DNA of 64,000 bases from Palsa-459 sp963841965 (GTDB lineage: Bacteria > Actinomycetota > Acidimicrobiia > Acidimicrobiales > RAAP-2), in NCBI GenBank assembly GCA_963841965.1, contig CAWJES010000001.1, positions 62,001 to 126,000 on the forward strand, in the 5' to 3' direction. Every line of letters starts with the position of its first letter. The stretch's first letter is position 1. This document shows, piece after piece, positions 1 through 7,830 of this stretch. The position numbers and the translations under genes are program-made. The notes beneath the pieces are model-generated. The model did not search any database. It saw nothing but the letters and a program-made list of their open reading frames with translations, and was not told where the DNA came from.

Positions 1-249
1 AACCATGCCTGGTACTCGTCGATGACCTCCATGGCAGGCATGGCGGGGATGCAAATGGCGCCCCTCGTCGGGAACCCGTTCGGGAATCAGCAGGCAGCCG
101 CGGCGATCCTCTGGATCTGCGGCGACTTCTGGGCGCTCCCCGCTGTCATCGTCATCATCCAGCGGTTGATCGCGAGGGACGGCTCGCCGTTCGCGTTCAT
201 CGAGCGCAGGTTCGAGCCCGCCGGCGAGGTCGAGACGGCGGTCCGCTAG
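1..249 (+). CDS. CtaG-like cytochrome oxidase assembly factor, C-terminal fragment
   Basis: The reading frame is open to the first base, so only the last 82 residues are present and the start lies outside the window. The segment NQQAAAAILWICGDFWAL followed by a hydrophobic helix and a basic end (IIQRLIARDG) resembles the last membrane helix of caa3-type oxidase assembly proteins of the CtaG family, which usually show a DQQ-G-ilW motif there. The family helps insert copper into cytochrome oxidase. The neighbouring oxidase genes (699-4773) fit that role. Only a fragment is visible, so the assignment rests on this one motif and on context. Confidence 0.55.
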   Translation, partial: NHAWYSSMTSMAGMAGMQMAPLVGNPFGNQQAAAAILWICGDFWALPAVIVIIQRLIARDGSPFAFIERRFEPAGEVETAVR

Positions 250-252
250 CTG

Positions 253-585
253 CTAATCGGGCAGGCGCTCCGAGCGGTTCGTGCCCTCGCTCGCGTGCAG
301 CTGCGCGAGGTACCGGTTCCATGCGGCGAGCGCCTCATCGTCCTCGGGCTTGACCTCCGGCGGCTTCACGACGACCTCGCCGCGCTCCTCGCGGAGCATC
401 CTGCGCCCCATGTAGACGGCATAGGCGAGCAGCAGGGGCCACTCCACGACGTAGGCCCAGCTGAGCAGGTTCCCGTCGATCGCACGCCAGGTCTCGAACG
501 AGAACGCGGACACGCAGATCACTATCGCGAGGGCGAGCCCCACGTAGATCCTGAACACCTTGGGCTCGGTCCCTAGCTCGGCCAC
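253..585 (-). CDS. small two-helix membrane protein, oxidase-linked, function unknown
   Basis: 110 residues, starting at GTG (complement of 583-585). Two hydrophobic stretches (about residues 10-28 and 40-58) predict two membrane helices. They are followed by a charged cytosolic tail ending in a WNRYLAQL segment. Small proteins with this architecture and a similar 'YNRYLA' ending are widespread in Actinobacteria, often near oxidase or electron-transport genes, but have no established role. It converges on the CtaG-like fragment, with 3 bases between the two stop codons, and is transcribed away from the cupredoxin gene. A TAGCAT box lies 6 bases upstream of the start, consistent with leaderless transcription. 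Confidence 0.65.
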   Translation of the reverse strand: MAELGTEPKVFRIYVGLALAIVICVSAFSFETWRAIDGNLLSWAYVVEWPLLLAYAVYMGRRMLREERGEVVVKPPEVKPEDDEALAAWNRYLAQLHASEGTNRSERLPD

Positions 586-591
586 CTCTCG

Positions 592-597
592 ATGCTA
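592..597 (-). promoter_or_regulatory. -10 box (TAGCAT) for leaderless small membrane protein gene
   Basis: On the minus strand TAGCAT is followed by 6 bases (CGAGAG) and then the GTG start at 585. This spacing places the transcription start on or next to the start codon. No clear -35 was seen. Confidence 0.45.
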
Positions 598-698
598 CGG
601 AACGCAGGGTCGAGAGGACAGGCGAGGGGATGCTGGCGCCTAGGGAACATTTAGGGCAGACTGCTGCCGGGTCACACCGAGGCACGAGGGGGAACTAG

Positions 699-1400
699 GT
701 GGGGAGCAATACCGGACGAGCCCTAGTGGGCGCCGCCGCGACGGTTGTCGTCGGAGGAGCGCTCATTGCGGCTATCGCCTTCGGGGTTGCGTCAGCGGCT
801 CCCAAGCAGCCAGTCCTGCAGGCAACGCCAGCGGGGACGATCGTTGTGGCGGGGAAGACGCTTCCCCACTACACGCTGAACCTCGCGACCTATCCGGATT
901 CGCTGCAGGGCGTGCACGGCGCGAGTGGCGGCGCGCACCCTGACTGGGTGACCTACTCCAACAACAACCTCTCGGCCCCACCCAACAGTGCGGTCACCGT
1001 CACGGTGAAGCAGTACGACACGGGCGGCACCCCGAACAACACGTTCTTCGCCAACGTGATCGGCACCGTCGGCGGCACCGAGACCGTCAACGGCAAGGCC
1101 ATCACATCGATCGACCCGAACAACGTCGGCCACACGTTCACCCTGCGGGGCATCCCAGAGAACGGGCAGGAGTTCTTCCTGAACGCGCCGTTCCCGGCGC
1201 AGTCTTCGTCCGCCCCCAACGTCGTGAACATCGGCAAGGGCTCCTACCCCAAGCCGATTGTCGTCACCTTCACCTTCGTCACGCCCGCCAATGGCGTGTA
1301 CCAGTGGAACTGCGAGTTTCCTTGCGGGGACTCAGTCGCGGGCTTCGGCGGCGCGATGAGCACCTTCGGGTACATGTCCGGAACGCTGACGGTCGGGTGA
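699..1400 (+). CDS. membrane-anchored or secreted cupredoxin-like protein
   Basis: 233 residues from GTG, with a strong ribosome binding site (GAGGGGGAA, 686-694) just upstream. An N-terminal hydrophobic segment (about residues 8-33) is a signal peptide or anchor. The rest is beta-rich and has cupredoxin features: a His in GHTFTLRGI (His145) and a C-terminal WNCEFPCG segment (Cys205, Cys209) followed by Met220 and Met226. The usual Cys-x3-Cys-x3-His-x2-Met of CuA, or Cys-x(2-4)-His-x(2-4)-Met of type 1 copper, is not matched because no His follows the cysteines. It lies 7 bases before the oxidase subunit II gene, so it may carry electrons or copper to the oxidase. That role is inferred from context. 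Confidence 0.7.
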   Translation: MGSNTGRALVGAAATVVVGGALIAAIAFGVASAAPKQPVLQATPAGTIVVAGKTLPHYTLNLATYPDSLQGVHGASGGAHPDWVTYSNNNLSAPPNSAVTVTVKQYDTGGTPNNTFFANVIGTVGGTETVNGKAITSIDPNNVGHTFTLRGIPENGQEFFLNAPFPAQSSSAPNVVNIGKGSYPKPIVVTFTFVTPANGVYQWNCEFPCGDSVAGFGGAMSTFGYMSGTLTVG

Positions 1401-1407
1401 GGAACTC

Positions 1408-2157
1408 ATGAACCAGGAATACACGCCCATGACGCTCAAGCGAGAGCACCGGGAGATCTTCCTCGCCTGGGCGGTCATCACCATCGCTGGCGTCCTCGTC
1501 GGGATCTACGTGATCCCGTGGCTCATGCCGCAGCCTGCATCGAACACGATGCACCTCGTGATCATCACGATGCAGACCTTCACGATCGCCGCGGCACCTG
1601 TCGCCGGGCTGGTGTACGCCGTCGCGTTCTACGCGCTGCATCACTGGCGCCATCCAGGCACCGATGAGCCGCCGCCCGACGGCCCGCCGTTGCGGGGGAA
1701 CACCTGGGTGGCCGGCGTGTGGCTGGTCACGAGCGCGCTGCTGTGCACGTTCCTGCTCGTCTGGGGTCTCGCAGCCCTTGCGGCCGACGACTCAGGAGCC
1801 GCCAGCGCGAAGCTCACGGTCGACGTGACGGGCCAGCAGTGGGTCTGGTCGTTCCACTACCCGGGCACCGAAGTGTCCACGCCGATCCTCTACCTGCCGG
1901 AGGGCAAGACGGTGACTTTCGACGTCACCAGCAAGGACGTCGTCCACGGGTTCTGGATCGTCCAGATGGGGATCAAGGTCGACGCGAACCCGGGCGTGAT
2001 CACCACCACCTCGACCACGCCCGACAAGCTCGGCACCTTCGACCTTCGATGCGCCGAGTTGTGCGGGCTCAACCACGCATTCATGGTCACAACCGTGCAC
2101 GTTGTGACACCTGCCCAGTTCCAGACGTGGCTGCACTCGCAGCCCGCGAGCGTTTGA
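1408..2157 (+). CDS. ctaC: cytochrome c oxidase subunit II
   Basis: 249 residues. Subunit II of a heme-copper terminal oxidase receives electrons from cytochrome c or another donor through a binuclear CuA centre on the outer face of the membrane. Two N-terminal membrane helices (about residues 18-40 and 55-78) plus a third hydrophobic stretch near 103-126 precede the cupredoxin domain. CuA ligands are all present: His180 (DVVHGFW) and the RCAELCGLNHAFM block (Cys215, Glu217, Cys219, His223, Met226). The aromatic electron-entry patch WVWSFHY lies at 145-151. No C-terminal cytochrome c domain is present, so this is not a caa3-type fusion. The start follows a GAGGAAC ribosome site. Subunits I and III follow directly. 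Confidence 0.93.
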   Translation: MNQEYTPMTLKREHREIFLAWAVITIAGVLVGIYVIPWLMPQPASNTMHLVIITMQTFTIAAAPVAGLVYAVAFYALHHWRHPGTDEPPPDGPPLRGNTWVAGVWLVTSALLCTFLLVWGLAALAADDSGAASAKLTVDVTGQQWVWSFHYPGTEVSTPILYLPEGKTVTFDVTSKDVVHGFWIVQMGIKVDANPGVITTTSTTPDKLGTFDLRCAELCGLNHAFMVTTVHVVTPAQFQTWLHSQPASV

Positions 2158-2170
2158 GAGGCGAGGAACG

Positions 2171-4105
2171 ATGACGTCAACAATCGCGCCACCGGCACCG
2201 CCCACCAACGCGCGGCCCAGGGGTGGCGGCTTCGTCCGACACCTGAACGTCTTTACGGCCCTGATCGGCGGCGTGGTCGTCGCGGCGATCGGGTACCTCC
2301 TGTCGCACTGGCTGCTCGGCGGGCCGTTCGTCAGCGACCAGGTCGCAACCGTCACCTTCGCCGGATGGGTCGTCGGATTCATGCTCGGGATCGGCGCCTT
2401 CATCGGGCCCGTTCGCTGGCTCGTGGGCGATGACCTCGACCACGAGGACGAGCAGTACCTCGCGGGCAAGGACGTTGGAGTCTGGCGGTACTTCAAGTAC
2501 TGCACCGACCACAAAGTCGTCGGCGTCCAGTATCTCGTGATGACGATGGTGATTCTCTTCGCTGGCGGCGTGCTTGCCATGCTCATCCGTACCCAGCTGA
2601 TGACGCCGGGCAACCACCTGTTCGACCAGCAGATCTACAACTCTCTGATCGGCATGCACGGCATCCTGATGATTGTCGGCCTCATCATCGCAGTGGCCGG
2701 CCCGTTCGGGAACTTCGTGCTCCCGATCATGATCGGAGCGAGGGACATGGCCTTCCCGCGCCTTAACGCGCTCAGCCTGTGGCTGCTCGTGGCGGCGGCC
2801 GTGCCCCTGCTCTCGGTCTTCGCGGTGGGGGGCATCGCCGACGGCTGGTCCACCTACGCGCCGCTCTCGGTGCAGAACAGCATCGGGATGGACGCTTTCG
2901 CGATCGGCGTCATCACCTTCATCATCTCGACCACCGTCGCGGGTGTGAACATCGTGACCACCGTGGTCGCGCTGCGGACCAAGGGCATGAAGTTCGAGCG
3001 GCTCCCGATCTTCGTCTGGGGCACGATGACCGCCAGCGCGCTGGGCCTCTTCGCGATGCCGTTCTTCGCTGTGGCGCTTACACTCCTGCTCCTGGACCGC
3101 TCGGTCGGCACGTCCTTCTACCTGGCGTTCGGCGGCGGGAGCAACTGGCTGTGGACGAACCTCTTCTGGCTCATGGGCCACCCCGAGGTGTACGTGATCC
3201 TGCTGCCGGCCGTCGGCGCGATCCTCGAGATTGCGACGGTCTTCGCGCGCAAGCCGCTCTTCGGGTACAAAGTCGCGATCGCCGGTTTCCTCGGGATCGC
3301 GGGCCTGTCGATCATCGTGTGGGCGCACCACATGTACACGACCGGCTGGGCGCCGTCGCTCGGCGGCCCCTTCATGCTCACGACCGAGCTGATCTCGATT
3401 CCCACGGGGATCATCTTCCTCGCGCTGCTCGGCACCGTCTGGCGGGGCAACATCTGGATGCGGCTGCCGATGATGTATGTCTTCGCGTTCATCTTCAACT
3501 TCATCATCGGGGGCGTCACCGGCATCTACCTGTCCGACATCCCGGTGGACAACCAGATGCACGGCACGATGTTCGTCGTCGCGCACTTCCACTACGTGTT
3601 CGTGGGGAGCGTCCTCATGGCCGCGATCGGCGCCGTGACCTACTGGTTCCCGAAGGTTACGGGCCGCTTCATCAACGAGAAGATCGGGAGGGTTGCATTC
3701 TGGATGATCTTCATCGGGGTCCAGATCACGTTCCTCGCGATGTTCGCATCCGGCCTGCGGGGCATGGCGCGGCGCGTCTCGAGCTACTCGCTGCTGTTCG
3801 AGCACACAAACTTCATCTCGACGATGGGTGCCTACCTCCTCATGGCGGGGATGCTCGTCGAGTTCTACGCGATCCTCTCCAGCTGGATCGGCGGACGCAA
3901 GGCCGGGTCGAACCCGTGGCACGCGAAGACCCTGGAGTGGATGGTCCCGACGCCCGTGCCGCTCGAGAACTTCGACGTCCTCCCGGTCATCACGGGCGAC
4001 CCCTACGGGTACGGCGAGCCTGAGTCGGTTCCGCCGGCCCCCTCAGAGCCCCTCCGGGAGCCGGCACACGCACAGGCTTCGAGCACCGAAGGAGCGTCCC
4101 ACTGA
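2171..4105 (+). CDS. ctaD: cytochrome c oxidase subunit I
   Basis: 644 residues. This is the catalytic subunit that reduces O2 to water and pumps protons across the cytoplasmic membrane. Heme and CuB ligands are visible: low-spin His163 (GMHGILM) and His474, CuB ligands His337 in GHPEVY with the cross-linked Tyr341, His386-His387, and high-spin heme His472 (AHFHYV). The D-channel region is kept (ARDMAFPRLN, Asp192, Asn199; Glu339). The K-channel lysine is not: the usual PTGIK reads PTGII (Ile415). About 95 extra N-terminal residues contain two additional hydrophobic helices before the core domain. It lies 13 bases after subunit II, with its own GAGGAA ribosome site, and overlaps subunit III by one base. 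Confidence 0.93.
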   Translation: MTSTIAPPAPPTNARPRGGGFVRHLNVFTALIGGVVVAAIGYLLSHWLLGGPFVSDQVATVTFAGWVVGFMLGIGAFIGPVRWLVGDDLDHEDEQYLAGKDVGVWRYFKYCTDHKVVGVQYLVMTMVILFAGGVLAMLIRTQLMTPGNHLFDQQIYNSLIGMHGILMIVGLIIAVAGPFGNFVLPIMIGARDMAFPRLNALSLWLLVAAAVPLLSVFAVGGIADGWSTYAPLSVQNSIGMDAFAIGVITFIISTTVAGVNIVTTVVALRTKGMKFERLPIFVWGTMTASALGLFAMPFFAVALTLLLLDRSVGTSFYLAFGGGSNWLWTNLFWLMGHPEVYVILLPAVGAILEIATVFARKPLFGYKVAIAGFLGIAGLSIIVWAHHMYTTGWAPSLGGPFMLTTELISIPTGIIFLALLGTVWRGNIWMRLPMMYVFAFIFNFIIGGVTGIYLSDIPVDNQMHGTMFVVAHFHYVFVGSVLMAAIGAVTYWFPKVTGRFINEKIGRVAFWMIFIGVQITFLAMFASGLRGMARRVSSYSLLFEHTNFISTMGAYLLMAGMLVEFYAILSSWIGGRKAGSNPWHAKTLEWMVPTPVPLENFDVLPVITGDPYGYGEPESVPPAPSEPLREPAHAQASSTEGASH

Positions 4106-4773
4106 TGGCCGTCATCGATCTCCCTGACGTCCCGCACGCCGAAGAGCACGGCGACCATGCCGGGGACCATGCCTTCGCGCCTGAGTTCAAGGACGGCTAC
4201 CAGCGATTCGGCATCTACCTCTTCATTGTCGGTGATGCGGTCATCGTCGGGTCCCTTCTGTTCACCTACCTGTATCTCAGGGGTCTGAACATCCAGAAGC
4301 AGTGGATGCCGAACGGGGTCCACACCGTCTCGGCTGCGCTGAACTGGGGGATCGCCGCATGCGTCGTCCTCAGTGCGATCGCCGTGTGGTTCAGCGAGAG
4401 TGCGCTGAAGCGCCGGTCCGGTGGCTTCTCCGCGTTCGCCTTCCTCGCGGTGGCGATTGCCCTCGTCGGTGCGGTGCTCCAGGTCATCTTCATGCGGGAT
4501 ATCCCCCAGGCGACCAACAGCGTGAGCGGCGTGGTCCAGGTCCACGGGGCCTATGCCTCGGCGATGCTGGCGATCGGCGGCTCAAATCTCGCGCACCTTG
4601 TGGTCCTTGCCTTCCTCGGCATCGGGCTGCTCATCCGTGCGGCCCGTGGCAGGGTGACGTCGGACAAGTGGTACCAGGCGAGGCTCGTGCGAATCTTCTG
4701 GGTGTGGGTAGCCACCGCAACTGTCATCACGGCGGCCTGCACCACGATCTTCAGCTCGTCTCCGAGAATCTGA
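4105..4773 (+). CDS. ctaE: cytochrome c oxidase subunit III
   Basis: 222 residues starting at the ATG of a TGATG junction with subunit I. Subunit III is a membrane scaffold that stabilises proton pumping by subunit I. After a His-rich soluble N-terminus (HAEEHGDHAGDHAF) there are five hydrophobic segments (about 36-58, 76-96, 107-125, 150-175, 195-216). This matches the short five-helix form common in Gram-positive bacteria. The conserved helix start YQRFGIYLFIVGD and the HGAYASAML segment support the family. It is the last gene of the oxidase operon. No strong terminator follows, and 130 bases separate it from the PyrR element. Confidence 0.88.
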   Translation: MAVIDLPDVPHAEEHGDHAGDHAFAPEFKDGYQRFGIYLFIVGDAVIVGSLLFTYLYLRGLNIQKQWMPNGVHTVSAALNWGIAACVVLSAIAVWFSESALKRRSGGFSAFAFLAVAIALVGAVLQVIFMRDIPQATNSVSGVVQVHGAYASAMLAIGGSNLAHLVVLAFLGIGLLIRAARGRVTSDKWYQARLVRIFWVWVATATVITAACTTIFSSSPRI

Positions 4774-4883
4774 GCCAGAGTCCACGATCGCAGCCCGGCT
4801 GAGCCGTTCCCCGGCTAGCACCGTTGACGTGATGTCGCGCGCGGCCCCGAGTTCAGGTTCGCGTCGCTGCACGCTCCCTCTGC

Positions 4884-4889
4884 TACAGT
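4884..4889 (+). promoter_or_regulatory. extended -10 promoter element of the pyr operon
   Basis: TGC-TACAGT forms an extended -10 box. A start about 7 bases downstream would begin the mRNA just before the PyrR hairpin at 4905. No good -35 was found at the right distance. A TTGACG at 4824 is too far away. In the rest of the interval from 4774 to 4904 I see nothing else. Confidence 0.45.
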
Positions 4890-4904
4890 CACGCCGGTCG
4901 TGAA

Positions 4905-4924
4905 GCGGGTCCTGAGAGGCCTGC
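4905..4924 (+). promoter_or_regulatory. PyrR-binding RNA hairpin in pyr leader
   Basis: The RNA sequence GGUCCUGAGAGGCC (4908-4921) matches the known PyrR-binding consensus UCCNGNGAGGYU nearly completely. It is closed by a GCGGG/CCUGC lower stem. The hairpin ends about 4 bases before the GAGGAGG ribosome site of pyrR (4929-4935), with no room for an antiterminator/terminator pair. This suggests translational control, as reported for mycobacterial pyrR: uridine nucleotides would favour PyrR binding and hide the ribosome site. Confidence 0.75.
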
Positions 4925-4940
4925 ACGGCGAGGAGGAACG

Positions 4941-5510
4941 GTGGTTGCAGCTGGAGCACGGCGCACGCGCCCAGGGGGCGCTGTGTTCGTTCCCAGTTCC
5001 CAGATCCTCTCTTCCGATGACGTCGCACGGGCGCTGCGTCGCATGGCCCATGAGATCGTCGAGCGCAATGCCGGGCTCGAGGGAGTCGTCCTCGTAGGCC
5101 TTCAGACCGGAGGCGTGGCGTTCGCCGAGGCGCTGGCGAGCAACCTGGCCGAGATCGAGTCCGTCGACGTGCCCGTCGGGACGCTGGACGTCGCCTTCTA
5201 CCGCGACGACGTCGCCACGCGGCCGGTGCTGCCCGAGGCCGCGACCTCCATCCCCTTCGACCTCACGGACCGGACGGTCATCGTGGTCGATGACGTCCTC
5301 TACACCGGCAGGACGGTGCGCGCCGCGCTCCACGCGCTCGCGGAGTTCGGGCGCGCTCGCCGCGTGCAGCTCGCCGTCCTCGTCGACCGTGGGCACCGCG
5401 AGCTCCCGATCCGGCCCGACTACGTCGGCAAGAACCTGCCAACGTCGCGCGACGAGGCCCTCAGCGCGACGCTCGACGGGGTCGAGCTGGGCACCATGGA
5501 GCAGCCATGA
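4941..5510 (+). CDS. pyrR: PyrR bifunctional pyrimidine regulator / uracil phosphoribosyltransferase
   Basis: 189 residues. PyrR binds pyr mRNA when UMP is abundant and also has uracil phosphoribosyltransferase activity. The PRPP-binding loop VVDDVLYTGRTVRAAL lies near residues 115-130, and GLQTGG near 52 and the RGHRELP segment complete the type I PRTase fold. The GTG at 4941 was chosen because it sits 5 bases after an excellent GAGGAGG ribosome site; the N-terminus (about 12 residues before VFVPSSQ) is slightly longer than usual. It is the first gene of the pyr operon, directly below its own target hairpin, and overlaps pyrB by ATGA. Confidence 0.93.
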   Translation: MVAAGARRTRPGGAVFVPSSQILSSDDVARALRRMAHEIVERNAGLEGVVLVGLQTGGVAFAEALASNLAEIESVDVPVGTLDVAFYRDDVATRPVLPEAATSIPFDLTDRTVIVVDDVLYTGRTVRAALHALAEFGRARRVQLAVLVDRGHRELPIRPDYVGKNLPTSRDEALSATLDGVELGTMEQP

Positions 5511-6505
5511 CCCCTTTGGACACGTTGCTCGGGCGCAACCTCCTCGCCATCGGCGACCTCTCGCAGGCGGGCATCGTGGAAGTCCTCGAGGTGGCCGAGG
5601 CGTTCGCGGAGGTCTCGCGGCGGGCGGTCCCCAAGGTGCCGACGCTCCGGGGCAAGCTCGTCGCGACCCTCTTCTTCGAGGAGTCCACGCGCACGAGGCT
5701 GAGCTTCGAGACCGCCGCGAGGAGGCTGAGCGCAGACGTCCTCAGCTTCTCGGCGTCCACGAGCTCCGTGAAGAAGGGCGAGAGCCTGCGCGACACCATC
5801 GAGACCATCGAGGCGATGGGCATCGACGCGCTGGTGGTCCGGCACCGCTCGTCGGGCGCCCCGGTCCAGATCGCGAGGTTCGTGTCGCACCCGAAGGTGA
5901 TCAACGGCGGTGACGGTTGGCATGAGCACCCGAGCCAGGCACTGCTGGACGCGTTCACGGTCCGCGAGGCGATCTGCGCGACCCGGGGATTCGAATCCGA
6001 GGGGAGTGGTGCATCGATCTTCGACGGGCTCCGCGTGCTCATCGTCGGCGACATCCGCCACAGCAGGGTCGCGAGGAGCGAGATCGGCTGCTACCTCGCG
6101 CTCGGTGCGACCGTGACGCTGTGCGCGCCGGGGACCCTCCTTCCCCGGGACGCGGAGGGGTGGGGCGTCTCGATCGCACCGGACATCGAAGACGCCCTCG
6201 CGGAGTCCGACGTGGTCTCGCTGCTTCGCCTGCAGACCGAGCGCGGGAGCGGCGAATCCGTTCCCTCCCTGGCCGAGTTCACGGCGACGTACGGGCTGAC
6301 CGAGCGTCGCGCCGCCCTGCTGAAGCCCTCGGCCGTCATCACCCACCCGGGTCCGATGATCCGCGGGGTCGAGGTCGCCTCGAGGGTCGCGGACAGGGCG
6401 AACGCCCTAGTGACCCGGCAGGTCACCAACGGCGTGGCGGTGCGCATGGCGATCCTCTACCTGTCCCTCGGCGGGGAACCGGCCCTTGTCGGGGCGGGAT
6501 CGTGA
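5507..6505 (+). CDS. pyrB: aspartate carbamoyltransferase catalytic subunit
   Basis: 332 residues. It condenses carbamoyl phosphate with aspartate, the first committed step of UMP synthesis. The carbamoyl phosphate loop FFEESTRTRLSF (Ser60-Arg64), the mobile-loop lysine (Lys90, SSVKKGES), VRHRSSGAP and HPSQALLDAF (His141) are all present. A short insertion around GFESEGSGAS (about 163-172) makes it some 20 residues longer than typical bacterial enzymes. No pyrI regulatory subunit is nearby, so it is presumably controlled through PyrR. It overlaps pyrR (ATGA) and pyrC (GTGA). Confidence 0.95.
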   Translation: MTPLDTLLGRNLLAIGDLSQAGIVEVLEVAEAFAEVSRRAVPKVPTLRGKLVATLFFEESTRTRLSFETAARRLSADVLSFSASTSSVKKGESLRDTIETIEAMGIDALVVRHRSSGAPVQIARFVSHPKVINGGDGWHEHPSQALLDAFTVREAICATRGFESEGSGASIFDGLRVLIVGDIRHSRVARSEIGCYLALGATVTLCAPGTLLPRDAEGWGVSIAPDIEDALAESDVVSLLRLQTERGSGESVPSLAEFTATYGLTERRAALLKPSAVITHPGPMIRGVEVASRVADRANALVTRQVTNGVAVRMAILYLSLGGEPALVGAGS

Positions 6506-7830
6506 GCACGATGAAGCTTCTGATCACCGGGGGGACAGTCGTGGAGCCGAACGGCTCCAGGCGCGCCGACGTCCTCGTCGTCGACGGCCGCATCGAGCAG
6601 GTCTCGGCAACACTCGACGCACCCGCCGGCGCGACGGTCCTCGACGCCGCGGGCTGCCTCGTGGGGCCGGGACTCGTCGACCTGCACACCCACCTCCGCG
6701 AGCCCGGTCGCGAGGAGGCGGAGACCATCCACTCCGCGTCCCGCGCGGCGGCGGTCGGCGGCTACACCGCCGTCGTCGCGATGCCGAACACCGAGCCAGC
6801 GTGCGACGACGCGTCGGTGGTCGCCGACGTCCTCGCCCGCGCGGCCGGCGCCGCGTGCGACGTCGCCGTCGCCGGAGCGATCACTGTCGGCCGCGAGGGT
6901 CGCCTCCTGGCACCGATGGCTGAGATGGCGGCCCTCGGGGTCAGGCTCTTCACGGACGACGGCAGCGGCGTGCAGGACGGCGACCTCATGCGCCGGGCGC
7001 TCGAGTACGCCCGGGGACTCGGCGTCACGTGTGCGCAGCACTGCGAGGATGCGGTGCTCGCCGCAGGAGGGGTCATGCACGAGGGGGCGTGGTCGTCGCG
7101 CCTCGGGCTCCCCGGCCAGTCGGGGCTCGCCGAGGAGGTGATGGTGGCGAGGGACCTCGGGCTCGTCGCCCTCACGGGCGCACACATGCACTTCCTGCAC
7201 CTCTCGGCCCCCGGCTCGGTCCGACTCGTCGTCTCGGCGCGCGAGCGCGGGCTGCCCGTCACGTGCGAGGTCGCGCCGCACCACCTCGCGCTCACGGACG
7301 CCTCGTGCTGCGGCTACGACCCGACATTCAAGGTGAATCCCCCCCTGCGGCCCGCAGACTGGGTGGACGAGCTCGTCGGGCTCCTGCGAGAAGGCGCGAT
7401 CGACGCGGTGGCGACCGACCACGCCCCGCACCCTCCCGAGGCGAAGGACCTTCCGTTCGACGACGCGCCGCCCGGGATGCTCGGCCTCCAGCACGCTGTC
7501 GGGATCACCGTCGAGGCACTCGGGGGGGTTGGGCGCCTCGATCCCGTCTCGCTGTTCGGCCTGCTCTCGCGCCGCCCTGCGGCGATCGCGAGGCTGCGGG
7601 AACACGATCCGCGGCCCGGTGGCCAGAGCGCCCAGGGTGGCGACCTCTCGGCTGGTTCGGCGGCGAACTTGTGCGTCATCGACCTCGAATCGCCCCTCGA
7701 AGTCACCCCTGCGTCGATCGCGAGCAGGTCCTCGAACTCGCCCTACCTCGGTCGGACCCTGCCGGTCACTGTGCGCCACACGATCCTGCGGGGTGTGCCG
7801 ACGGTGCGAGACGGCATCCCGGCATGGTGA
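6502..7830 (+). CDS. pyrC: dihydroorotase (class I)
   Basis: 442 residues from a GTG that overlaps the pyrB stop by four bases; an ATG at 6511 is a possible alternative start. Dihydroorotase cyclises carbamoyl aspartate to dihydroorotate. Metal ligands are visible in DLHTHLREPG (His62, His64) near the N-terminus, in EVAPHHLALTD and in the ATDHAPH motif (Asp and His) near residue 308. The long amidohydrolase form with LREPG marks the class I enzymes that work with ATCase in Gram-positive bacteria. It is third in the pyr operon and its stop overlaps the carA start. Confidence 0.94.
   Translation: MSTMKLLITGGTVVEPNGSRRADVLVVDGRIEQVSATLDAPAGATVLDAAGCLVGPGLVDLHTHLREPGREEAETIHSASRAAAVGGYTAVVAMPNTEPACDDASVVADVLARAAGAACDVAVAGAITVGREGRLLAPMAEMAALGVRLFTDDGSGVQDGDLMRRALEYARGLGVTCAQHCEDAVLAAGGVMHEGAWSSRLGLPGQSGLAEEVMVARDLGLVALTGAHMHFLHLSAPGSVRLVVSARERGLPVTCEVAPHHLALTDASCCGYDPTFKVNPPLRPADWVDELVGLLREGAIDAVATDHAPHPPEAKDLPFDDAPPGMLGLQHAVGITVEALGGVGRLDPVSLFGLLSRRPAAIARLREHDPRPGGQSAQGGDLSAGSAANLCVIDLESPLEVTPASIASRSSNSPYLGRTLPVTVRHTILRGVPTVRDGIPAW

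Noticed and set aside
4780..4820. Possible terminator after ctaE (AGCCCGG ... CCGGCT)
   Set aside because: The stem is short, has a bulge and no T tract follows.
4824..4829. TTGACG as -35 of the pyr operon
   Set aside because: It lies 54 bases before the TACAGT box, far beyond any usable spacing.
5988..6001. tRNA-like GGATTCGAATCC in pyrB (and a similar string near 37370 in argH)
   Set aside because: No cloverleaf can be formed around them and both are inside conserved coding sequence. No tRNA gene was found in the window.
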